Positions 54,401-62,394 of a DNA stretch of 64,000 nt are shown here, one piece after another. How positions within the stretch are numbered: position 1 is the first letter of the stretch; each line of letters begins with the position of its first letter. Source of the stretch: Fallopia convolvulus (lineage: Eukaryota; Streptophyta; Magnoliopsida; Caryophyllales; Polygonaceae); contig OZ024718.1 in assembly GCA_964016875.1 (NCBI GenBank), positions 873,001 to 937,000 on the forward strand, given 5' to 3'. The position numbers were made by a program, and so were the translations under genes. Under the pieces are notes generated by a model. It worked only from the letters and a program-made list of their open reading frames with translations. It was not told the DNA's origin and made no database searches.

Positions 54401-54788
54401 TTATAAAGTTTTAATACTAAACCTTTCAACTCAACTTATTTTACAATTATAAAATATTATAACTAACAATTTCTACCCAACTAATTTAACAATTATAACA
54501 ACTATAAAAAAACCTAATTATTTCTAAATAACTATATTTAACTACAAAATTATTATTAAATATTTCTAATTAACTATATTTAACTAAAAAATTAAAATTA
54601 AATAATATAACTAAAATTCGGAATTTACATACCACATTTTCATAAAGCATTCCGCCCCCACCGTCGTCTTCACCCACGTGTTCTTCGTCATTTTCACCCT
54701 CGTGTTCTTCGTCATTTTCACCCTCGTATTCTTCGTTTAGATTCATGGGATTAGGATTGGAATGCCCATGACTTCCAAATGGCCACAT
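51415..54788 (-). CDS. MULE transposase with C-terminal OTU cysteine-protease domain
   Basis: Five minus-strand exons (54788-54633, 54333-53612, 53530-53006, 52923-51648, 51573-51415) give 945 residues. An acidic N-terminus with a duplicated EGENDEEH unit leads into a FAR1-like DNA-binding region (GCPFEL then WRLSVKCGRHNHDL, about 120-150). The MULE DDE core follows, with Asp286 in MDATYKTN, Asp350 in VVTDRD and Glu470 in NRVESQHS. PCPHQVLAC is a SWIM-like finger. KKKGRPRKN (about 670-678) is an AT-hook. A long glutamate tract separates it from an OTU domain with GDGNCGYRAL (Cys about 778) and NHYVPV (His890). OTU enzymes cleave ubiquitin linkages; activity here is inferred only. All catalytic residues appear present and no stop interrupts the model. 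Such fusions are often mis-named 'PKS-NRPS hybrid synthetase CHEB-like'. Confidence 0.88.
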
Positions 54789-54930
54789 CTCGGAGGTTTT
54801 ACTTGCGGTGAAATGCTAGGCTAAATTTTTTGACTCTCCGTCTTCCATGGTTTGGTTAAATGGCGAAGTGGTGTGGTGCATTACGAATTGCGGTAGCGGA
54901 AACCGGAACCGTTACGTTTTTTACTGTAGC

Positions 54931-55012
54931 GGTACCGGTACACGATACCGGTACTAAGAGAGGTAAAAAAAATTTACCACCTGTCTCGATCCTCGGTATT
55001 TTACAAATACCG
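54931..55012. repeat. Hairpin cluster in the right MULE arm
   Basis: GTACCGGTA pairs with TACCGGTAC across CACGA (54932-54954), GGTAAA with TTTACC (about 54962-54978), and CGGTATTT with AAATACCG across TAC (54994-55012). They echo the CCGGTA-rich hairpins of the left arm. Confidence 0.8.
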
Positions 55013-55140
55013 GAACCGGCCACCTGTACCGCTACACTTTTTTCTTTTTTTTTTTAAAAAAGTAAGCGTTAAAACCTACCGCTATAATAAATCCGAGGCG
55101 CCCTACAATTCTGACCGGGGCGCAATAACCCGGCGTAAAT

Positions 55141-55149
55141 AAACCCTAA
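55141..55149 (+). promoter_or_regulatory. Telo-box of the RPL23A gene
   Basis: AAACCCTAA lies right of the MULE, about 155 bp before the L23a start codon. Telo-boxes near the transcription start are typical of plant ribosomal-protein genes. It overlaps the end of the MULE target duplication. Confidence 0.75.
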
Positions 55150-55650
55150 CATTCCAACTTCTAATTGCTTATTGCTTCCCGGCAAAGGTTTCTCCCTCAA
55201 CTTCTTATTATTCTCTAAATGGTGCTTGAATTACACTATTCGCTAAAAATCCAACCCTTTTATTGTCTTCTTTGCAGGTTCTCACGGCTCCTTACTTGTC
55301 GCAATGTCTCCTGCTAAAAGTACTACCAAATCTCCCATCTCCCATTGCTTAATTAGCTTATTTAGTTGCTAATATTACTCGTTGATTGTCATTGTCAGTA
55401 AAAAAGATTGCTTCTTTTTTATTCACCAAATCTTCAGGCTTTCAATAATCGTGTTGTTCAACCGTTTGGTCTTATCCTTCGATTGAATTGTGTTGAATTT
55501 ATCCAGTTCAATTTATTTGAACTTGAATTGAACTCCATTGGGTACGATTTTCCGAGAAAAGTATCATGCTATGAATTATTTGAGTATGTTGAAGATGTTA
55601 TGAATCTTGTAAGCTGGGTTAATTTGCATGTGCTGATGCTGGCTTATTTA

Positions 55651-56485
55651 GCAAAAAGACTCTAGCTTTCTTCTTGTTCAAATGCTATAGTGCTCATCAT
55701 AGCTTGATTTTAACATAATTTTCAAGAACAGGGCAAATTCTTTGTTTTGCTGTTCATTTGGGTGAATCTGAGCTTTGATAGTCTAGCAAAAAGACTCTAG
55801 CTTTCTTGTTGTTCAAGTGCTACAGTGTTCATCATAGCTTGATTTTAACATAGTTTTGTAAGAACATGGCATGTGCTTACAGTTGTTGATCAATTGTGTG
55901 ATATGGATCTTTTGATTATTTGATTTGAATTGACATTCCTGTTATTATGTATCTGAATAGTCTAGCAAAAAGACTCTAGCTTTCTTCTTTTTCAAATGCT
56001 ATAGTGCTCATTATCTCTTATTTTAACATAATTTCATAAGAACATGGCAAATGCTTGCAATTGTTGATCAATTGTGTGATTCAAAGCATTGATTATTGGA
56101 TTTGGGAATCGACGTTTGTGTTATTATGTATCTGAATAGTCTAGCAAAAAGATTCTAGCTTTCTTCTTTTTCAACTGCTAAAGTGCTCATCATAGCTTGA
56201 TTTTACCATAATCTTATAAGAACATGGCAAATGCTTGCAATTGTTGATCAACCGTGTGATACGAAGCTTTGATTATCCGATTTGGAACCAATGTTTGTGT
56301 TATTTTGTAAAAAGACTCCAGCTATCTTGTTGTTCAAATGCTGTGGTGCTCATTATATCTTGATTTTAGCATCATTCTGTAAGAACAATAGAACATGGCA
56401 AAATTGTGTGAATTGAAGCTTTGATCATTGGATTTGGAATCTTTGTTTGTGCAATTCTGTATCTGAATAGTCTTTCTTCTTGCAG
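55651..56485. repeat. Tandem array in RPL23A intron 1, about 179-bp unit
   Basis: Units containing TAGCAAAAAGACTCTAGCTT start at about 55651, 55786, 55965 and 56144, with a partial unit at about 56308. Spacing is 179 bp for the central units. The polypyrimidine tract and acceptor of exon 2 (TCTGAATAGTCTTTCTTCTTG, 56462 onward) look like a deleted last unit. Confidence 0.85.
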
Positions 56486-56898
56486 CTGATGCAAAGAAGA
56501 AATCCAATGAAAAAGCACAGGCATTGAAGGCAGCAAAAGCGGTTAAATCAGGCGCCTCAACACTGAAGAAGGAACACAAGAAACCCAGGAATTCAGTTAC
56601 TTTCCACAGGCCAAAGACCTTGAAAAAGGAAAGGAACCCTAAGTACCCTAGGATCAGTGCAACTCCAAGAAACAAGCTTGATGAATATCTAAGTTCTGAG
56701 GTACCCTCTTTCGACCGAGCATGCTATGATGCAGATTGAAGAGAACAATACCCTGGTTTTCATTGTTGATGTTAAGGCTAATAAGAAGAAGATCAAGGAT
56801 GCTGTGAAGAAGGTGTATGGTATTCAGGCCCAGAAAGTTAACACTTTGATAAGGTAAAAATGCATATATCTTCATTCTAGTTATTCATCAGTAGTATG

Positions 56899-57032
56899 CA
56901 GTGTTCTAAAAAACGCTAGGCGGACCCTAGGCGAAGAGGGACTGCCTAACGCCTAGGTGGCCTAAACGGGTCCTAGACAGACTGGAAGGCTAGGCTGGCT
57001 AGCACCTTCCTGCGCCGAATTTTAGAACAGTG
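56899..57032. mobile_element. hAT MITE, TAGGCGG family, copy 4, TSD GTAGTATG (RPL23A intron 2)
   Basis: A 134-bp element starting CAGTGTTCTAAAA and ending TTTTAGAACAGTG, flanked by perfect GTAGTATG (56891-56898 and 57033-57040). CAGTG-type ends and an 8-bp duplication identify hAT. GCTAGGCGGACCCTAGGCG and related motifs fill the core. Confidence 0.9.
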
Positions 57033-57172
57033 GTAGTATGTTGGTTCTGGTTTTAAATTTTGGTGGTTTTTGATTGTGTTCATGCAGGCCTGATTTAACT
57101 AAGAAGGCGTATATCCGTCTTACTCCGGATCATGATGCACTCGACGTTCCAAACAAGATTGGAATCATCTAA

Positions 57173-57590
57173 ACCAAGTTTTGACATTGTTTTTGTTTAG
57201 GTTTTGAACCTAGGTCAATTAGTAATACTAAATTATTAGCTTTAATCTTTGTGTTTAGAGTTTCATCAAGAGTTTAGATCCCTATAATTGATTTACACTG
57301 TAGCCCTTTACATACAATAGCATTGATTTTGTTTGGGATGCCTAGTACATTGAACTAATTAATGTCTGAATTTGGATTTATTCTATTGTTCTTTAAGTGC
57401 ATTTTTGCCATTCATTTCGTTTGTACGTGTGTATGTGCCTTTTAAATTAAATTCTATTACATATGATATGCTAAAATGACAAACTTTTATGTAGATATAA
57501 ACATAAGATAATTTCAATTACATGTAGCAGACATTTATATACACAATCTCCTTAGTGACCATTCTAGCTTTTGTATCCATGTCCATTTCT
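57173..57590. other. RPL23A 3' flank and intergenic
   Basis: AT-rich sequence between the convergent RPL23A and DUF674 genes; it should hold both 3' UTRs. Confidence 0.4.
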
Positions 57591-58404
57591 TTAGTCAATG
57601 TCAAGGCTCTTCAACACAAAGACATCGGTTAGAACAGTCTTAGACATCAATGACACCTTTAGCAATGCCAAGCCCTACAACAAATGAATATCATTAGCAC
57701 TAATCATTATATGTCAATGTAATACTACACACAACATTAGAGAAAGAGGAGGTAGGTACCATGCTAATGTCAAGGGTAACCTCTCTTTCCTCAAGACTCG
57801 CAACATCCTCAACGTTAAGCTTGTTAAGGAGCGCAATGCTCGACACCATAGACATGGGCTGCACACTCAAGTCATCCATGATCATGTAAGTAATCACTCC
57901 TTTCACATATCCTACAGAGCTCGGCCCTTTCGCCTGGACAGTCGCAGGGACCACATACGTCAATATTGTACTCATAATCTTCGAACAACTCGGACAAAGT
58001 TGCCCTCCAACATCCGAAACAAACCTATGACTAGTGTAATTAGCAACATAGATACTGGGACAAGCATAGAATGTCTTGGTAGGGGGATCAAGATCAGGGC
58101 TTGTCGGGTTTATGGTTAGGAGAGGGACATTAGAAGATGAACCAACTGCCGGTTTTGGATTGAGAAGGGTGTCTTTGTTAAAACCGTCTTGCAAATAGTC
58201 GGTGTTGAGATCCTCAAGGCTTCCATAGAGGCCTCCAATGCCGTTGGCCATGGATGATTTGGTGAGGAATCCGACAACTGAGCCGAGAGGCAATGAAAGC
58301 ATGTGGAATAGGAAGTCGACACATTCTTTCCCAGCTTCAGCGAATAGAACTTTGCTCTTGCTTTTGTCTACGAGTAGCTTCATTGTGATCTTAGACTCTG
58401 ACAT
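57591..58404 (-). CDS. DUF674 family protein
   Basis: Two minus-strand exons (58404-57760 and 57674-57591) give 242 residues. DUF674 (PF05056) is a plant-specific family of unknown biochemical role, usually in clusters. The start MSESKITMKLLVDKSKSKVL and the following FAEAGKECVDFLFHMLSLPL are the family's signature opening; VTYMIMDDLSVQPMS and the end LLKVSLMSKTVLTDVFVLKS match its C-terminal module. A GGQLCPSC motif with paired cysteines near residue 140 may bind metal. This copy carries a single two-part unit, shorter than the roughly 450-500 residue tandem forms in many plants. An in-frame upstream start exists but lies outside the conserved opening. Confidence 0.88.
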
Positions 58405-60150
58405 GATTGTGGTATGTTTTTGTGGAAGGATTGATTCTTTGATTGATTTGAATTTATGTGCAAGGTTTGGAGTTATAGAAGGTTGTCTCAATTACCAAAG
58501 GATGGAATTGGTCACTAAGAAAAGAATAAAGTAAGGGGAATTAAGGAAGGTAAGAATCATGAAATTTTGGAGTATCATCTAGGTAATTGTGGAATGAATG
58601 ATGAGGTGCTAAAGGAAAATAGATTCCAACAAGCTAGGTCAGCAAACTCTAGATTTTGGCTATTACCATGATATTCAATTCAACTCTCATTAGTGTGTTG
58701 GGAGATTATTTGATTGGCTGACCATACATATAGTTAGGAACACAAGTTCATTCTAGTTACATGTAATTAATACTAGCTTCTTAAGCAATTGCTATAAGAT
58801 GTTGTTGAGACGGCACTTCTCGTAATGTTAAAACGATTTTTCTAACCTATGCTTTGTTAAGAGTCTAAAAATTGGTAATATATTTTGGAATTGTATTTAT
58901 TTAGATTTAATTATTTTTTTAATAGGGTTTATTAGTTTCCTATTAGGGTTTTAGTTCCTAAAATGAGTACTCTTAACATAGAAAAACCGATGTTAAAATA
59001 GTAAATAATGAATACTTAAAAATACTATAATCCAAGATCTCGTTATTTAGGATTTTTCCAATCATGTTTTAGGATCTAAGTTTTTCTATGTTAAATAGTA
59101 AATAATGGGTATACTTTATTTTATAAAGAACAGTTAACTAATAGATTAGAAAAATCATTAACGAAATTACCGGTTAAGATTAGTGTTCACCCATAAGTTA
59201 TTATTGGTGTGTATATCTATATGTTCTACTCTTGAATGATTGAGATATAGAATTGTAAATGGTGGGTTGAACTAATCTTTAACCAAGTCCAATAATGTTG
59301 ATACATTGTATGTCTATTAGATCGATCGATGTAGCATGTATTGGATATAGATAAAATATTTATAAATATACCATACATTCGATCAATCAAAGCCAATATA
59401 CATAGAACCAAACACGAACAATCTAGCAACATTGCTAGATGGTGATTAAAATGAAATGATACACAAATGAGTTGGATACTGGAAGGGTAGAATCTTACTA
59501 TGTTTTTCTAAAAGTTGTGTTATAAGATTATGTATCCTACTATGTTTTTCTATTCCAAAATGGGGGCAAATCAGAAAATATAAAAGCATTGGTGCAAATG
59601 GGAGTAGTTGCTAGCACAACTCTTGGTTGTAGACATTTAATTATACTTGTATTTTGTTAAGTAATCATGCCATGCTTGTTGCTGACACCTTGAGGTTTAT
59701 GCTAAGTGTATTATGCTAAGTTATCTCTTCATCACCCATGTGATCCTCTCAAGGGGATGGTCCACTCAGTGGTTGCCACATAAGCACACCGCTATTGATG
59801 AGATTGGAAAATAAACACCTCACATCGACAATAATCCTACAAACAGGCAGTTCTAATGTACTATAAGTACGAATCGAAAGATAGTTAATAAAAAATAAAA
59901 AAATCTCCGATCAGGATCTTTTTCTGTACTTAGATTTGATGTGTTTGATTTATAAGTGAGATCTTTATTTAAGAGGAGTAAACCCAAAAAGCTTTATTTG
60001 TAACCTCTAGCCATATCTTTCATTTAGTGCTTATTACTTGTATTTTTTATTTCTGTTTTAGCAAAATGATTCTGTTTTAGCAAAATGATTGCATTATTTC
60101 GGAGGAAATTGGATGTTGCTGCATATTTGAAAACAGCATTCAAAATTCAG
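58405..60150. other. Intergenic, nothing recognised
   Basis: AT-rich DNA. CGATTTTTCTAACCTATGC at about 58834 recurs at about 27432 and, diverged, near 6885 and (inverted) 28672, which hints at a dispersed repeat end. No gene was seen. Confidence 0.45.
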
Positions 60151-60154
60151 GAAC

Positions 60155-60690
60155 TACAATGGATACTAAGAAGGTAAAAATTCAGGAACTTCAAACAATG
60201 GATACTAAGAAGGTATTCCCGCAGGCCGCAGAGCGAAGTTTCCTCCAGAGTGTGAGAGGTTTACTAATCATTAATCAATGAGTCTTTAGAGTCTTTAGCA
60301 ATCAAAGTAGGACTCCTGGTAACTTCCTTAATATCCGTCTTCATGGCTAAGACCTACCTGCCCATCATCGCGCCAACGGTGCTCTTATATTGCACGAAGG
60401 CACTGGCCTCGGGTTTCCTTTGTTTAATTCTGGGAGAAATGACTGTGGTCAAATTGCCAGAGATTGCTTTGATCGTCTACCTGGCTTCAAAAGCCCTATT
60501 CTGCGCTTGCATTTTTATAGTCCTACTACAAATGGTCAAAGGCTCATTGTATGTATCCATTCTTTGTATCCCGATCTTTATGGTGATGGTGCTCGTAGTG
60601 TCCAACTTAATTTAAGAAGTTGTGAAAAATGATGTTAGAGAAGCGGAGATTCTGCAAGAAGATATTGAGGAAGGCACTGCTACACAACCT
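60155..60690 (+). pseudogene. Broken paralogue of the 7-kb membrane-protein gene
   Basis: The core frame (60343-60615) reads AKTYLPIIAPTVLLYCTKAL, then GEMTVVKLPEIAL, clearly related to the 7067-7525 product. Upstream, KFPPECER (about 60236) matches RFPPKCER of the other copy but is in another frame and is followed by a stop, so the N-terminus is frameshifted. At the C-terminus TAT of the other copy is TAA here (60613-60615). Past that stop EVVKNDVREAEIL...DIEEGTATQP continues the family's acidic tail. ATGGATACTAAGAAGGTA is locally duplicated at about 60159 and 60193. Likely a pseudogene; a shortened membrane peptide from an internal Met cannot be excluded. Confidence 0.6.
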
Positions 60691-60965
60691 TAATTTCTTT
60701 ATGTTTCTCACTAAATTTCCTGTTGCATGATACTTGCTATGCGGTATTACTGCACTGTAAACATTTCTTATTGTATGATTCTTCCAGACAATCCAATGGA
60801 CATTGAATTATAAGTGCTTAATCAGCCTTAATTCCTCTATGTTTTTCACTAAATTTCCTATTGTATGATACTTGCTATGTGGTATTATTGCATTGTAAAC
60901 ATTTCTTATTGCATGATTCTTCCAGACAATCCAATGGACATCGAATTATAAGTGCTCAATTAGAT
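60689..60965. repeat. Tandem duplication, about 137-bp unit
   Basis: The unit with CACTAAATTTCCT, TGATACTTGCTATG, CATTTCTTATTG and TTCCAGACAATCCAATGGAC is present at about 60689 and about 60826 with few differences. Confidence 0.85.
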
Positions 60966-61274
60966 TAAAATAAACACTATCCAAAAATTTCCACGTATGT
61001 ACGTGCAGGTCTAGCATACATTCAATTCTGATCATACTCCATATGTTTGTACCCCTCCAAACAACTACAACAACAATTACCCAGTGGAGCTTCCTTTGCG
61101 GGAAATCTGGGGGTCAAGATAGGGGCCCCTGGCTGAACGCAGAGGGGGAGCGCTCAAAAGACTCGGCGGACCACAGGACACAAAAAGCAAACAAGGTAAC
61201 AAAAAACAAAGACAAAGACGAGGCAAAACAAAAGCAAAACGAGACATAAAACATAAAACCAAAACATATCATCA

Positions 61275-61605
61275 TAGAACCCCCGACGCCACCCTCCACT
61301 TCTACAAACCCCTCTGGATCCAATGCGTGATGTCCTCATCTATGCCTCCGTCGCTCTGTAAAACCGACCCCAAATACCTGAAACTCTCCTCCTTGTTACG
61401 ACTTCTCCTCCTAAAACACTTCCTCAATTGGGGTTGCACCTTGCCCGAACCTGAATTCTACATATTTCGTCTTGGTCCTGCTCAGTCTGAAACCCTTGGA
61501 CTCCAGTTTTTTACTCCAAGTTTCAGTCCTGTTGTTGACTTCGGCTCTAGACTCGTCCACCAGAACAATATCATCTACGAACAGCATCCATCATGGGAAA
61601 AGGTA
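61275..61605 (-). mobile_element. LINE reverse transcriptase fragment
   Basis: On the minus strand WMLFVDDIVLVDES carries the catalytic (Y/F)xDD box of a non-LTR reverse transcriptase, followed by WSKKLESKGFRLSRTKTKY. In another frame FRYLGSVLQSDGGIDEDITH and, after a stop, KWRVASGVL continue the family pattern. Frameshifts and stops show it is dead. It ends where the copia fragment begins. Confidence 0.85.
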
Positions 61606-61612
61606 AAATATT

Positions 61613-62061
61613 TCAAAGCTTGAATTTGACTTTAAACACCCACTGCCTTTTGTCCCTTTGGCATAATTCCCAAGTGTTATTATATTCCAAAGCTTGGATC
61701 TCTTTGTTCATAGCCTCTTCCCAATTTGGATCTCCCTTGGCTTGTGAATAAGTAGATGGATCCACTATAGAGCAAACATTATAGAAAGATGTATATTTAG
61801 TGGAAAAATCAGTAAAAACCACCAAATTTGTGTTTTGGAAAGTTTCTATGGAAGCCACAAAAGAAGGGCGTCTAAGAGGACAAATATAATCTTAAAATTT
61901 GTGTTTTGTAAAACTAAACTTGGTAAAATGTTCATTATTCTAATTGCTTCCAAAACACAATCACCCCAAAATCTTATTGGCATACTTGTATGAATCTTCA
62001 TAGCACATGTTGTCTCAATTATATGTCGTCGGGTGTCGATGCTTCTTTTCCACTCTACCAT
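61613..62061 (-). mobile_element. Ty1/copia pol fragment (integrase to RT junction)
   Basis: Minus-strand IRFWGDCVLEAIRIMN is the end of a copia integrase. After an internal loss and frame change, the sequence reads ANPNWEEAMNKEI-like (here GDPNWEEAMNKEIQALEYNN) followed by TWELCQ and WVFKVKFKL, the entry to the copia reverse transcriptase. The remaining element is missing. Confidence 0.85.
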
Positions 62062-62114
62062 GCATTTTGCTGTGGATTTCCTGGAGTACTTTTAGCCAAT
62101 AATGTTGAAATACA

Positions 62115-62345
62115 TTGTATGTCTATGATACAGACCCGGTGTGGATTCGTATCGAAACCTTGTTGGTCAAGGGTTTGAGACGCACCCGATGTGGGATTGA
62201 CTCGATAAACGTGGTTGGTTGCCACGGGGTTGAGACGCACCCGATGTGGGAGTGGCTTGATAAACGTGGTTGGTTGCCACGGGATGAAGAACGAGAGATA
62301 AATTTAGGACAAAGAGATAAATTAATTAATTGGTTTCATTGATTG
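62115..62345. repeat. 55-bp direct repeat between the copia and gypsy fragments
   Basis: GAGACGCACCCGATGTGGGA...TGATAAACGTGGTTGGTTGC occurs twice with a 55-bp offset (from about 62172 and 62227). It may be part of an LTR or untranslated region of one neighbour, but no LTR ends were found. Confidence 0.6.
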
Positions 62346-62394
62346 ATTGCATAATAACAACTTAAAGGGGTATTTATAATAACCCTGATGTTTA

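Larger units (their letters stand above)
47799..55135. mobile_element. Complete Mutator-like element with PMD and transposase-OTU genes
   Basis: The 7.34-kb element is flanked by a perfect 9-bp direct repeat, TAAATAAAC (47790-47798 and 55136-55144), the duplication length of Mutator-like transposons. Its ends are imperfect inverted repeats of about 45 bp sharing GCGCCCCG(T/G)TCAGA and GGCGC blocks (47811 onward; 55123 backward). The exact outer base may shift by one, because an 8-bp TSD with CG(A/C)CG ends aligns better. It carries two convergent multi-exon genes with no visible lesion, separated by a short ATA microsatellite. Subterminal arms contain clusters of perfect hairpins. The association of PMD genes with MULEs is known; this appears to be an autonomous-looking copy. 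Confidence 0.88.
55304..57172 (+). pseudogene. RPL23A: 60S ribosomal protein L23a (uL23) gene with a one-base frameshift
   Basis: Exons 55304-55319, 56486-56853 and 57088-57172 give a uL23-family protein, which binds at the exit tunnel of the large ribosomal subunit. The C-terminal portion reads NTLVFIVDVKANKKKIKDA, then RLTPDHDALDVPNKIGII. Exon 2 contains one extra T at 56690 (GAATATC-T-AAGTTCTG). Without it the frame is continuous for 155 residues, the normal length. With it the protein shifts after DEY and stops at 56737, leaving 89 residues without the conserved C-terminal half. Splice sites are otherwise normal, and a 5' UTR intron ends at TTTGCAG (55277). Intron 1 holds a tandem array and intron 2 a hAT MITE. 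A sequencing error is the main alternative; the MULE insertion in the promoter favours real decay. Confidence 0.85.
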
